A stretch of DNA of 13,960 bases. It comes from Protaetiibacter sp. (GTDB lineage Bacteria > Actinomycetota > Actinomycetes > Actinomycetales > Microbacteriaceae). The stretch is from positions 1 to 13,960 of the forward strand of contig JASLGG010000001.1 in assembly GCA_030150265.1 (NCBI GenBank), written 5' to 3'. The position numbers and the translations under genes are program-made. The notes under the pieces were generated by a model, which worked only from the letters and a program-made list of their open reading frames with translations, was not told the DNA's origin and did no database searches. Below, one piece after another: positions 1 through 7,431 of the stretch (position 1 is the stretch's first letter; the number at the start of each line of letters is the position of its first letter).

Positions 1-773
1 TGGACGAGCCGCCGGGCACCCGGCTGCGGGTGGCGCTGTCCGCGCTGACGATGGCGGAGTACTTCCGCGACGAGCAGAACCAGGACGTGCTGCTCTTCAT
101 CGACAACATCTTCCGGTTCACCCAGGCCGGGTCCGAGGTGTCCACGCTGCTCGGCCGCATGCCGTCGGCGGTGGGTTACCAGCCGACCCTGGCCGACGAG
201 ATGGGCGAGCTGCAGGAGCGGATCACGTCGGTCCGCGGTAACGCGATCACCTCGATGCAGGCGATCTACGTGCCGGCCGACGACTACACCGACCCGGCCC
301 CGGCGACGACCTTCGCGCACCTCGACGCGACGACCGAGCTCTCGCGCGAGATCGCGTCGAAGGGCCTCTACCCGGCCGTCGACCCGCTCACCTCCACCTC
401 GCGCATCATGGACCCGCGCTACCTGGGCGAGGACCACTACCGCGTCGCCACCTCGGTGAAGGCGATCCTCCAGAAGAACAAGGAGCTCCAGGAGATCATC
501 GCGATCCTCGGTGTCGACGAGCTCTCCGAAGAGGACAAGATCACCGTCTCGCGCGCGCGTCGCATCCAGCAGTTCCTCTCGCAGAACACCTACATGGCGA
601 AGAAGTTCACGGGCGTCGAGGGCTCGACCGTCCCGCTGCGCGACACGATCGAGTCGTTCGACGCGATCGTGCGCGGCGACTTCGACCACGTCGCCGAGCA
701 GGCCTTCTTCAACGTGGGCCCGATCTCGGATGTCGAGGCCAAGTGGGCGCAGCTGCAGAAGGAGAACGGCTGA
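1..773 (+). CDS. atpD: F1 ATP synthase subunit beta, 3' part (partial)
   Basis: This is the C-terminal 256 residues of the catalytic beta subunit of F1Fo ATP synthase, which makes ATP on the cytoplasmic face of the membrane. The gene enters from the left edge; the first complete codon is at position 3 and the frame is open to TGA at 771-773. Family signatures are plain: the Walker B strand LLFIDNIFRF, then FTQAGSEVSTLLGRMPSAVG, the ADDYTDPAPATTF segment, and DELSEED in the C-terminal helical domain. A full subunit is about 480 residues, so roughly half is present. The GTG at position 30 is an internal valine, not a start. The next gene, atpC, begins two bases after the stop, as expected for the end of an atp operon. 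Identification is near certain. Confidence 0.98.
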   Translation, partial: DEPPGTRLRVALSALTMAEYFRDEQNQDVLLFIDNIFRFTQAGSEVSTLLGRMPSAVGYQPTLADEMGELQERITSVRGNAITSMQAIYVPADDYTDPAPATTFAHLDATTELSREIASKGLYPAVDPLTSTSRIMDPRYLGEDHYRVATSVKAILQKNKELQEIIAILGVDELSEEDKITVSRARRIQQFLSQNTYMAKKFTGVEGSTVPLRDTIESFDAIVRGDFDHVAEQAFFNVGPISDVEAKWAQLQKENG

Positions 774-775
774 TC

Positions 776-1033
776 ATGACCCTCAAGGTCGCCGTGGTCT
801 CGGCGGAGCGCGAGCTGTGGACGGGCGAGGCCTCTCAGGTCATCGCCCGCACCACCGAGGGCGAGATCGGCATCCTGACCGGTCACGAGCCCGTGCTCGC
901 GATCCTCTCGCCGGGGGAGTCGCGGGTCACGGCAAGTGACGGGACCGTGGTCACCGCGCGCGTCGAGGACGGTTTCCTCTCGGTGCAGGGCGACACGGTC
1001 ACGATCGTCGCGGGCACCGCAGAGCTGGTCTGA
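776..1033 (+). CDS. atpC: F1 ATP synthase subunit epsilon, short form
   Basis: This is the epsilon subunit, part of the central rotor stalk of F1. The predicted protein is 85 residues and starts MTLKVAVVSAERELWTGEA; the typical EGEIGILTGHEPVLAIL block follows. The ATG at 776 is chosen because it lies two bases after the atpD stop and has AAGGAG at 759-764 upstream; an in-frame GTG at 743 would overlap atpD. Most bacterial epsilon subunits are about 120-140 residues, with an N-terminal beta sandwich and a C-terminal pair of helices. Here the protein ends after the beta sandwich, so the inhibitory helical hairpin is missing. Short forms are, as I recall, usual in some Micrococcales, so this is probably not a truncation. 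It is the last gene of the operon; a hairpin follows. Confidence 0.95.
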   Translation: MTLKVAVVSAERELWTGEASQVIARTTEGEIGILTGHEPVLAILSPGESRVTASDGTVVTARVEDGFLSVQGDTVTIVAGTAELV

Positions 1034-1041
1034 GCGCGTGT

Positions 1042-1059
1042 CTCCCCCTCACGGGGGAG
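1042..1059 (+). terminator. GC-rich hairpin behind atpC
   Basis: CTCCCCC at 1042-1048 and GGGGGAG at 1053-1059 form a perfect 7-bp stem with a 4-base loop, nine bases after the atpC stop. No T-run follows, so it is at best a partial terminator or an RNA-stabilising 3' end of the atp operon mRNA. The stem is clear in the sequence; the function is inferred. Confidence 0.4.
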
Positions 1060-1079
1060 GCGTCGTCGTGAGGACCGCG

Positions 1080-1085
1080 TAGAGT
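1080..1085 (+). promoter_or_regulatory. Candidate -10 box for leaderless transcription of the kinase gene
   Basis: TAGAGT fits the actinobacterial TAnnnT -10 pattern and begins exactly 12 bases before the ATG at 1092, which would put the transcription start at the A of the start codon. No purine-rich ribosome binding site lies in front of that ATG. No good -35 box is visible, and the upstream hairpin occupies that place, so the promoter could be weak. Confidence 0.4.
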
Positions 1086-1091
1086 AGAGCC

Positions 1092-1613
1092 ATGCTCATC
1101 GTGATGTCGGGTCTGCCCGCGGCCGGGAAGAGCACGATCGCCGAGGTCGTGGGCAACCGGATCGGAGCCCCCGTGCTCTCGGTCGACCCCATCGAGACCG
1201 CGATCCTCGCGGCCGGGATCGACGCCGACCAGCCCACCGGCCTCGCCGCCTACCTCGTCGCCGAGGCGATCGCCGACACCGTGCTGAGCCGCGGAGGCAG
1301 CGCGATCGTCGACGCGGTGAACGCGGTGAACCCGGCGCGCGAGCAGTGGTTGCGCCTCGCGGAGCGGCAGAAGGCCGAGCTGCGCTTCATCGAGGTGGTC
1401 TGCACCGATCGGGAGCTGCACGCCGAGCGTCTGTCCGCGCGTGCGGAGCGTCTCGCGGAGTCCGGGCTTCCGAGTGCCTTCGCGGTCGAGCAGAGCCTCG
1501 ACGAGTGGGAGGAATGGTCGGGCCCGAGCGGCGCGATCGCCCGCATCACGCTCGACTCGGTGGCGCCGCTCGGCGTCAACGTCGAGCGTGCGCTCGCCTT
1601 CCTCGAACGCTGA
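1092..1613 (+). CDS. Small P-loop kinase / AAA-family ATPase (zeta-toxin-like fold)
   Basis: This 173-residue protein opens with a short beta strand and a Walker A motif, MLIVMSGLPAAGKST (P-loop residues 7-15), typical of small nucleotide or metabolite kinases often annotated as AAA_33 or zeta-toxin-like. A later hydrophobic strand ending in D (AIVDAVNAVNP, about residues 75-85) is a possible Walker B or acceptor region, and an Arg-rich helix follows (ERLSARAERL), possibly the LID. The substrate cannot be told from sequence. There is no antitoxin partner next to it, which argues against a zeta-type toxin. The start is chosen because the protein begins directly with the P-loop strand and TAGAGT lies 12 bases upstream. 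The yaaA gene begins one base after its stop (TGAGATG), so the two are probably translated together. Confidence 0.8.
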   Translation: MLIVMSGLPAAGKSTIAEVVGNRIGAPVLSVDPIETAILAAGIDADQPTGLAAYLVAEAIADTVLSRGGSAIVDAVNAVNPAREQWLRLAERQKAELRFIEVVCTDRELHAERLSARAERLAESGLPSAFAVEQSLDEWEEWSGPSGAIARITLDSVAPLGVNVERALAFLER

Positions 1614-1614
1614 G

Positions 1615-2358
1615 ATGCTGATCCTGCTGCCGCCCTCCGAGACCAAGCGCGAGGGAGGGATCGAGGGGAGCCGTCTCGCCGTGCGCGAGCTCGGGTTCCC
1701 CCGGCTCGCGGCCGCGCGTCGCAGCGCGCTGCGGGCGCTCGAGGAGCTCTCGGCCGACCTGCCCTCTGCGATGGCCGCGCTCAAGCTCGGGGCGACGCAG
1801 GCGGGGGAGGCGGAGCGCAACCGGCGCATCCGGAGATCCCCGGTGCTGCCGGCGATCGACCGCTACGACGGCGTGCTGTACGACGCGCTCGACGCTCTGA
1901 CGCTCCCGGAGGCCGCGCGCGAGTTCGCCCACGGCCATCTGGCGATCGCCTCGGCGCTCTTCGGCCTGACACGTGGTCTCGACCCGATCCCCGCCTACCG
2001 GCTGTCCGCCGATTCGCGCTTGCCCGGGCTGCGGTTGCGTGAGCTGTGGGCGGCGCCCATCGGCCGTGAGCTCGCCACGGCGTCCGGGCTCGTGCTCGAT
2101 CTGCGCTCGGAGGCGTACGCCGTACTCGGGCCGGTGCCGCCGCGCGAGGACACCGCCTTCGTGCGCGTCGTCACCGAGCAGGGTGGTCGCCGACGGGCGC
2201 TCAACCACTTCAACAAGGCGGGCAAGGGGATGCTCGCGAGGGCGCTCCTGCTCGCCCGCGTCGACCATCCGGATGTCGCATCGCTTCTGGCCTGGGCTCC
2301 GGGCGCGGGAATCCGGCTCGAGCCCGGTGCACCGGGCGAGCTCGACCTCGTGGTCTAA
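1615..2358 (+). CDS. yaaA: YaaA/DUF328-family peroxide stress protein
   Basis: The 247-residue product begins MLILLPPSETKREGG, the LPPSETK signature of the YaaA (DUF328) family. Other family marks are YDGVLYDALD (about residues 84-93), the SALFGL segment, PAYRLSADS and the C-terminal FNKAGKGMLAR stretch, which fits the basic region of the family. E. coli YaaA is induced by OxyR and lowers free iron during peroxide stress; a DNA-binding fold has been reported for the family. The start at 1615 is fixed by this signature and by the TGAGATG link to the kinase gene upstream; an in-frame upstream start at 1441 lies inside that gene. Its TAA stop at 2356-2358 overlaps the TAG stop of the convergent tag gene, sharing the bases CTAA. 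The stress role fits the neighbouring DNA repair genes. Confidence 0.9.
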   Translation: MLILLPPSETKREGGIEGSRLAVRELGFPRLAAARRSALRALEELSADLPSAMAALKLGATQAGEAERNRRIRRSPVLPAIDRYDGVLYDALDALTLPEAAREFAHGHLAIASALFGLTRGLDPIPAYRLSADSRLPGLRLRELWAAPIGRELATASGLVLDLRSEAYAVLGPVPPREDTAFVRVVTEQGGRRRALNHFNKAGKGMLARALLLARVDHPDVASLLAWAPGAGIRLEPGAPGELDLVV

Positions 2359-2954
2359 GCGCTGCCGGGCTCCAGCGCGCGCCAGCAGCCCGCGACGTGG
2401 TCGTCGACGAGGCCTGCCGATTGCATGAGCGCGTACATGGTCGTCGGGCCGACGAAGCGGTAGCCCAGCTTCTTGAGCGCGCGACTGAGCGCCGTCGCCT
2501 CCGCGGTGACGGCGGGGATGTCGGCGAGGGTCTCCGGGCGGGGTGCAGGTGCGGGCGCGAACGACCAGACGAGGCGATCGAGCGCGCCGGGGTCGTCCGT
2601 CACGAGCTGCTGTGTGACGCGCGCGTTGGAGATCGTGGCCTCGACCTTCGCGTGGTTGCGGATGATGCCGGGGTCGGCCATGAGCCGCTCCACGTCGCGC
2701 TCGTCGAACGCGGCGACCGCGGCGACGTCGAAGTCGCGGAAGGCCGTGCGGAAGGTCGGGCGTCGCCGCAGGATGGTGATCCACGAGAGCCCGGCCTGGA
2801 ATCCCTCGAGGGAGATCTTCTCGAAGAGGGCGCGGTCGCCGTGGAGAGGACGGCCCCACTCCTCGTCGTGGTAGCGCCGGTACTCGGCGTCGTCGCCGAC
2901 CCAGCCGCACCGCGCGCGGCCGTCGTCGCCGTCGCGGAGGTCGGGGCGGCTCAC
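2355..2954 (-). CDS. tag: DNA-3-methyladenine glycosylase I
   Basis: This 199-residue enzyme removes 3-methyladenine from alkylated DNA as the first step of base excision repair. The N-terminal RCGWVGDDAEYRRYHDEEWG and the LEGFQAGLSWITILRRR block are the Tag signature. The zinc ligands expected for the family are all visible: Cys16 (RCGW), His29 (RYHD), His186 and Cys190 (DDHVAGC). Glu50 in LEGFQAGLSW is the catalytic-pocket acid position. The start is the GTG at 2954, which overlaps the stop of the methyltransferase gene as GTGA; the longer open frame upstream is only an overlap with that gene. The 4-base overlap means translational coupling in one alkylation-repair operon. The C-terminus runs head to head into yaaA with a 4-bp overlap and no room for a terminator. 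Confidence 0.95.
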   Translation of the reverse strand: MSRPDLRDGDDGRARCGWVGDDAEYRRYHDEEWGRPLHGDRALFEKISLEGFQAGLSWITILRRRPTFRTAFRDFDVAAVAAFDERDVERLMADPGIIRNHAKVEATISNARVTQQLVTDDPGALDRLVWSFAPAPAPRPETLADIPAVTAEATALSRALKKLGYRFVGPTTMYALMQSAGLVDDHVAGCWRALEPGSA

Positions 2955-3526
2955 GCGGCCGACTCGTCGGCCGACGTCGGCGACTCGGGGAGATCGAGCA
3001 TCGGCGCGGGCGCCGTCGGCATCCGATGGGGGATGCCCTCGTGCGCGAGCAGCCACGCCTTCGTGGGGATGCCCTCGCCGCCCGAGTAGCCCGTGATGCG
3101 CCCGTCGACGCCGAGCACGCGGTGGCACGGCACGATGATCGGGATCGGGTTGGCGCCGACGGCGCCGCCGACCGCGCGGCCGGCGGTCGCGCGCCCGGTG
3201 GCGTGGCCGAGATCGCCGTACGAGACCACCTCGCCCCACTGCAGCTCGACGAGCTGCTCCCAGACCGCGAGCTGGAACGCGGTGCCGGCGGGGGCGACCG
3301 GCACGTCGAAGTCGTGGCGGGTGCCGTCGAAGTACTCGGCGAGCTGGGCGATCGCGCGATCCGTGATGGGGTCAGGGCGCTCGGCGAGCTCGTCGTGGGG
3401 GAGCATGCCGTCACGCTCGATCGCGAGGGACACGATGGCCGTGCCGTCGCCGACCACCTCGATGCGGCCGATGGGGCTGTCGAGACGACGGAGGGCGACG
3501 GGGGAGAGGTCGGATGCGGAGTGCAT
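2951..3526 (-). CDS. ogt: Methylated-DNA--protein-cysteine methyltransferase
   Basis: This is a suicide repair protein that takes the alkyl group from O6-alkylguanine in DNA onto its own cysteine. The 191-residue protein has the full active-site motif IVPCHRVLG with acceptor Cys134. Ahead of it is the helix-turn-helix block PAGTAFQLAVWEQL...GEVVSYGDLG (about residues 78-106), which binds the minor groove, and after it come the Asn-loop equivalent and the GYSGGEGIPTKAWLLAHEG tail. There is no Ada N-terminal metal domain, so this is an Ogt-type protein. After about residue 170 there is a Pro/Ser/Ala-rich tail of about 20 residues that the fold does not need. The ATG at 3526 has TAGTCT exactly 12 bases upstream and no ribosome binding site, which suggests leaderless transcription. 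It forms an operon with tag and is divergent from the aldo/keto reductase gene. Confidence 0.95.
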   Translation of the reverse strand: MHSASDLSPVALRRLDSPIGRIEVVGDGTAIVSLAIERDGMLPHDELAERPDPITDRAIAQLAEYFDGTRHDFDVPVAPAGTAFQLAVWEQLVELQWGEVVSYGDLGHATGRATAGRAVGGAVGANPIPIIVPCHRVLGVDGRITGYSGGEGIPTKAWLLAHEGIPHRMPTAPAPMLDLPESPTSADESAA

Positions 3527-3633
3527 GCCACGAGACTAGCCGCGGCGCCCGACACGCACTCGCGGAAATCGGACATCGCGTGGTGCCGTCGCGATCCCGA
3601 CGCTGGGGAGGAGCCGACGCGTACGCTCGGAGG
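3527..3633. promoter_or_regulatory. Divergent leaderless-type promoters of ogt-tag and the aldo/keto reductase
   Basis: The 107-bp gap carries a TAnnnT box at each end. On the minus strand TAGTCT (3538 down to 3533) starts 12 bases before the ogt ATG. On the plus strand TACGCT (3622-3627) starts 12 bases before the GTG at 3634. Both would start transcription at the first base of the start codon. Good -35 boxes are not obvious on either side. I saw no long inverted repeat between them. Confidence 0.45.
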
Positions 3634-4596
3634 GTGGAAACGCGCTCGCTCGGTCCCTCCGGCCTCGCCGTGTCGGCCGTCGGCCTCGGCTGCAACAACC
3701 TCGGGCGTCCCGGCACGCCGACCCTGACCCAGGACGGCGCGACCGCGGTCGTGCATGCCGCGCTCGATGCCGGCGTGACCCTCTTCGACACCGCCGACAT
3801 CTACGGCGTCGAGTACGGCCTCTCCGAGACGCTGCTCGGGGAGGCGCTCCGCGAGCGCCGCGGGGAGGCGGTCGTGGCCACCAAGTTCGGCCACCAGGGC
3901 TACGACTCGCCGCTCGCGGAACACGGTCCCCGCGGGGGCCGCGGCTATATCCGCGCCGCCGTCGAGGGGTCGTTGCGCCGGCTCGGCACCGACCGCATCG
4001 ATCTCTACCAGCTGCATACCCCCGATCCGCGGACGCCGATCGGCGAGACGCTGCAGGCGCTCGACGAGCTCGTGCACGAGGGCAAGGTGCGGGCGATCGG
4101 GCACTCGAACCTCACGGCCGACGCGATCCGCGCCGCCGACGACGCGGCGAGCGAGCTCGGCACGGCGCGCTTCGTCTCCGCCCAGAACGAGTACAGCCTG
4201 CTCGCGCGCGGCGTCGAGCGCGACGTGCTGCCCGCGGTGCGCGAGCGCGGGCTGGGTTTCCTCCCCTACTTCCCGCTCGCGAACGGCCTCTTCACCGGCA
4301 AGTTCAGCCGCACCGAGCGCCCCGCCGACAGTCGTATCGCGCGTCAGCGCCCCCACATCGTCGACGACGCGCCGTGGGACGCCATCGAGGCGCTCGAGGC
4401 CTTCGCCGCCGAGCGCGGGATCGGCATCCTCGAGGCGACCCTCGGCTGGCTCCTCGCCCGCCCCGAGCTCTCGAGCGTCATCGCGGGGGCGACGCGACCC
4501 GAGCAGATCCGTGCGAACGCCGCCGCGGGGTCCGGATGGCGCGCGAACGCCGCCGAGGTCGCCGCGATCGACGCGCTCTTCCCGCTCGCCGGATGA
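3634..4596 (+). CDS. Aldo/keto reductase
   Basis: This is a 320-residue NADP(H)-dependent oxidoreductase of the aldo/keto reductase superfamily, a cytosolic (beta/alpha)8 barrel. The catalytic tetrad is complete: Asp52 and Tyr57 in FDTADIYG, Lys84 in VVATKFG and His128 in LYQLHTPDP. The cofactor-binding end is seen in the SVIAGATRPEQIRANA segment near the C-terminus. The substrate is unknown. The GTG at 3634 is taken as start: it gives METRSLGPSGLAVSAVGLG, the standard family N-terminus, and has TACGCT 12 bases upstream. An upstream ATG in frame (3514) would run through the ogt promoter and start codon. The gene is divergent from ogt and convergent with the FAD oxidoreductase. The 43-bp gap to that gene holds a small stem, CGCTG (4613-4617) with CAGCG (4624-4628), without a T-run. 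Confidence 0.93.
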   Translation: METRSLGPSGLAVSAVGLGCNNLGRPGTPTLTQDGATAVVHAALDAGVTLFDTADIYGVEYGLSETLLGEALRERRGEAVVATKFGHQGYDSPLAEHGPRGGRGYIRAAVEGSLRRLGTDRIDLYQLHTPDPRTPIGETLQALDELVHEGKVRAIGHSNLTADAIRAADDAASELGTARFVSAQNEYSLLARGVERDVLPAVRERGLGFLPYFPLANGLFTGKFSRTERPADSRIARQRPHIVDDAPWDAIEALEAFAAERGIGILEATLGWLLARPELSSVIAGATRPEQIRANAAAGSGWRANAAEVAAIDALFPLAG

Positions 4597-4639
4597 CGCG
4601 CCAGGGGTGACCCGCTGGCCGAGCAGCGCGCGAGCGCGG

Positions 4640-6019
4640 TCAGTGCCCGACGAGCGGCCCCATGACGCGGGCGATGAGCGACGAGCGCCCGGTCATCCCT
4701 TCCTCGGCATCCGCGGCCGCCATCGCCGTGAGCCCCGCGTTCGAGCCGAGGAAGCGCAGCGGCTCGACCTCCCAGCGCGGTGAGCGGTGGCCCACCCACG
4801 GCAGGCGGGTGAGCTCCGTGTCGGCGCCGGTCAGCAGCTCGGCGAGCGTGCGTCCCGCGATGTTGGTCGTCGAGAGGCCGTCGCCGACGTAGCCGCCGGC
4901 CCAGCCGATCCGAGCGTGCGGGTCGTAGCGCACCGCCGCGTGCCAGTCCCGGGGCACGCCGAGGGGACCGCCCCAGCGGTGCGTGACCTCGGCATCCCCG
5001 ATCGCAGGGAACAGCTCGCCGAGCGTGCGCCGCAGGTGGTCGAACACGCGCTGCACGCGGTCGTACTCGGGGTGGATCGCGCTGCCCCAGTGGTAGCGCG
5101 CGCCGCGCCCGCCGAACGCGAAGCGGTTGTCGGCCGTGCGCTGCCCGTAGATGAGCAGGTGCCGGTAGTCGCTGAAGGTGCGACCGTGCGGGATCCCGAC
5201 CTCGTCCCAGAAGGCGTCGGGCAGCGGCTCGGTCGCGATCATGAGCGAGTACAGCGGCAGGATGTCGCGGTGCGTCTGGGGGAGCGAGGCGCCGTAGCCC
5301 TCGAGCGCGATCACGACGCGGTCGCAGGAGACCGTGCCGCGATCCGTCTCGACGCGCCCGGGGGCGACGTGCGTGACGGCCGTGCCCTCGGCGATCCGCA
5401 CGCCGCGCTCCTCGAGTGCGCGGGCGAGGCCGCGCACGAGCTTGGCGGGGTGCACACGCGCGCAGTTCGGGTCGAACACGCCGCCGCGCGAGCGGCTCGC
5501 GCCGAGGCGGTCGGCCTCCCACCACTCGAAGGGGTCGACGCCGTAGGCGGCCGCCTCGGCCACATCGGCGCGCGCCGCACGCTCCTGCACCGCGGAGCGG
5601 GCGTAGAGCTCGGTGCCGCCGCGCACGTAGTCGCAGTCGACGCCGGCCTCGCCCGCCGCGCGCCCGACCTCGCCGACGGTCGCGATCATGGCGCGCCGCA
5701 TGGCGAGCGCGGCCTCACGGCCGTGCGCCTTCTCGAGCGAGCCCGTCGAGCGGGGGAAGAGGGCGCTGCACCAGCCGCCGTTGCGGCCGGATGCGCCGAA
5801 GCCGGCGATCTCCTTCTCGACCACGAGGATGCGTGCCTCCGGCTCCCGCTCGTGCAGGTACCAGGCCGTCCACAGGCCGGTGAGGCCGCCGCCGACGATG
5901 ACGACGTCGGCATCCGCGTCCCCGTCGAGGCCGGAGCGACGCTCGAGGGCGTCGCCCGCGGCCGCGACGGAGTCGTGCCAGAACGACAGGCTGCGATAGC
6001 CCGCGTCGGATCCGCTCAT
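4640..6019 (-). CDS. FAD-dependent oxidoreductase, DAO family (PuuB/amine-oxidase-like)
   Basis: The 459-residue protein is a flavoenzyme of the D-amino-acid-oxidase (DAO) superfamily, most like the gamma-glutamylputrescine oxidoreductase type. It has the Rossmann dinucleotide motif VIVGGGLTGLWTAWYL (about residues 40-55), the acidic strand end LVVEKE, and the ASGRNGGWCSA loop (76-86) that is typical of PuuB-like enzymes. Near the C-terminus GWAGGYVGDGLSTTNIAGR closes the FAD site. It probably oxidises an amine or amino acid derivative; the exact substrate is not readable. The start ATG lies one base after the aminotransferase stop (TGAGATG), so it is the third gene of a regulator-aminotransferase-oxidase operon. 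No gamma-glutamylputrescine synthetase (PuuA) is in the window, so calling it PuuB would overstate the case. A second, diverged DAO enzyme lies at 11860-13296. Confidence 0.9.
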   Translation of the reverse strand: MSGSDAGYRSLSFWHDSVAAAGDALERRSGLDGDADADVVIVGGGLTGLWTAWYLHEREPEARILVVEKEIAGFGASGRNGGWCSALFPRSTGSLEKAHGREAALAMRRAMIATVGEVGRAAGEAGVDCDYVRGGTELYARSAVQERAARADVAEAAAYGVDPFEWWEADRLGASRSRGGVFDPNCARVHPAKLVRGLARALEERGVRIAEGTAVTHVAPGRVETDRGTVSCDRVVIALEGYGASLPQTHRDILPLYSLMIATEPLPDAFWDEVGIPHGRTFSDYRHLLIYGQRTADNRFAFGGRGARYHWGSAIHPEYDRVQRVFDHLRRTLGELFPAIGDAEVTHRWGGPLGVPRDWHAAVRYDPHARIGWAGGYVGDGLSTTNIAGRTLAELLTGADTELTRLPWVGHRSPRWEVEPLRFLGSNAGLTAMAAADAEEGMTGRSSLIARVMGPLVGH

Positions 6020-6020
6020 C

Positions 6021-7424
6021 TCAGAGCCGCGACCACGCCTCGGTGAGCACCGAGCGCAGCGTGCTCTCGATCTCGTCGAACTCGGCGGGGCCGATCGTGA
6101 GCGGCGGCGCGAGCTGCACGACGGGGTCGCCGCGGTCGTCGGCGCGGCAGTACAGCCCCGCGTCGAAGAGCGCCTTCGAGAGGAAGCCGCGCAGCAGGCG
6201 CTCCGACTCGTCGTCGTCGAAGGTCTCGCGCGTGGCCTTGTCCTTCACGAGCTCGATGCCGAAGAAGTAGCCGGCGCCGCGGACATCGCCCACGATCGGC
6301 AGGTCGGTGAGCCGCTCGAGCGCCGCACGGAACAGCGGCGAGTTCTTCTTGACGTTCTCGGTGAGCCCCTCCTCCTCGAAGATCGCGAGGTTCTCGAGGG
6401 CCACGGCGCTCGAGACGGGGTGACCGCCGAAGGTGTAGCCGTGGTAGAACGCGGTCGTGCCGTGGCGGAAGGGCTCGTAGAGCCGGTCGCTCACGATGCA
6501 CGCGCCGATCGGGGAGTAGCCGCTCGTCATGCCCTTCGCGCACGTGATCATGTCGGGGCGGATGTCGTACGTCGTCGACGCGAACATGTCGCCGATGCGT
6601 CCGAAGCCCGTGATGACCTCGTCCGCGACGAGCAGCACGTCGTACTTGTCGCAGATCTCGCGCACCCGCTGGAAGTAGCCCTTCGGCGGAGGGAAGCATC
6701 CGCCGGAGTTCTGCACGGGCTCGAGGAAGACCGCGGCCACCGTCTCGGGGCCCTCGAAGTTGATCATCTCCTCGATGCGGTTCGCGGCCCACAGGCCGAA
6801 CTCCTCCTCGGTGCCGCCGGGGAAGCCCATCTCGGTCGCGCGGTAGAAGTTGGTGTTGGGCACCCGGAAGCCGCCCGGGGTGACGGGCTCGAACATCTCC
6901 TTCATGGCGGGGATGCCGGTGATGGCGAGCGCGCCCTGCGGCGTGCCGTGGTAGGCGACGTAGCGCGAGATGACCTTGTGCTTGGTGGGCCGGCCCTGGA
7001 GCTTCCAGTAGTACTTGGCGAGCTTGAAGGCCGTCTCGACGGCCTCGCCGCCGCCCGTGGTGAAGAACACCCGGTTGAGGTCGCCCGGCGCGTAGTCGGC
7101 GAGGCGGTCGGCGAGCTCGATCGCCGCGGGGTGCGCGTACGACCAGAGCGGGAAGAAGGCGAGCTCCTCGGCCTGCTTCGCGGCGACCTCGGCGAGGCGC
7201 CGGCGGCCGTGGCCGGCATTGACCACGAAGAGGCCCGAGAGCCCGTCGAAGTAGCGCTTGCCGTGAGAGTCCCAGATGTGGTGGCCCTCGCCGCGCACGA
7301 TGATGGGCGCGCCGTGCTCCTCCAGCACCGACTGGCGTGCGAAGTGCATCCAGAGGTGGTCCTTGGCCTTCTGCTGCAGCTCGGCTTCGGTCTGCGCGCT
7401 CAGGGCGGTATCGGTCATGGTCAT
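6021..7424 (-). CDS. Class III (PLP) aminotransferase, probably diamine/omega-amine transaminase
   Basis: This 467-residue protein is a fold-type I PLP enzyme of aminotransferase class III, of the group that moves terminal amino groups (putrescine-pyruvate or beta-alanine-pyruvate transaminases such as SpuC). Visible marks are VNAGHGRRRLAEVAAKQ, the phosphate-binding TTGGGEAVETAFKLAK, the YHG of RYVAYHGTPQGALA, Asp268 in VADEVITGFGRIG (pairs with the PLP ring nitrogen) and the Schiff-base lysine Lys297 in TCAKGMTSGYSPIG. The first ATG (7424) and a second one two codons later are both possible. AGGTGA at 7432-7437, overlapping the stop of the regulator gene, serves as ribosome binding site and favours the first. 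With the adjacent oxidase and aldehyde dehydrogenase it points to amine breakdown through an aminoaldehyde. The amine specificity is inferred from context. Confidence 0.9.
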   Translation of the reverse strand: MTMTDTALSAQTEAELQQKAKDHLWMHFARQSVLEEHGAPIIVRGEGHHIWDSHGKRYFDGLSGLFVVNAGHGRRRLAEVAAKQAEELAFFPLWSYAHPAAIELADRLADYAPGDLNRVFFTTGGGEAVETAFKLAKYYWKLQGRPTKHKVISRYVAYHGTPQGALAITGIPAMKEMFEPVTPGGFRVPNTNFYRATEMGFPGGTEEEFGLWAANRIEEMINFEGPETVAAVFLEPVQNSGGCFPPPKGYFQRVREICDKYDVLLVADEVITGFGRIGDMFASTTYDIRPDMITCAKGMTSGYSPIGACIVSDRLYEPFRHGTTAFYHGYTFGGHPVSSAVALENLAIFEEEGLTENVKKNSPLFRAALERLTDLPIVGDVRGAGYFFGIELVKDKATRETFDDDESERLLRGFLSKALFDAGLYCRADDRGDPVVQLAPPLTIGPAEFDEIESTLRSVLTEAWSRL

Positions 7425-7431
7425 GGTGTGA

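Noticed and set aside
1092..1613. Small kinase as a zeta-type toxin
   Set aside because: There is no antitoxin-sized partner beside it, and it is coupled to yaaA instead. The P-loop alone does not show toxin function.
1576..4356. A 926-codon open frame on the minus strand
   Set aside because: It runs antisense or out of frame through yaaA, tag, ogt and the aldo/keto reductase, which all have clear family motifs. Long empty frames are expected at this GC content.
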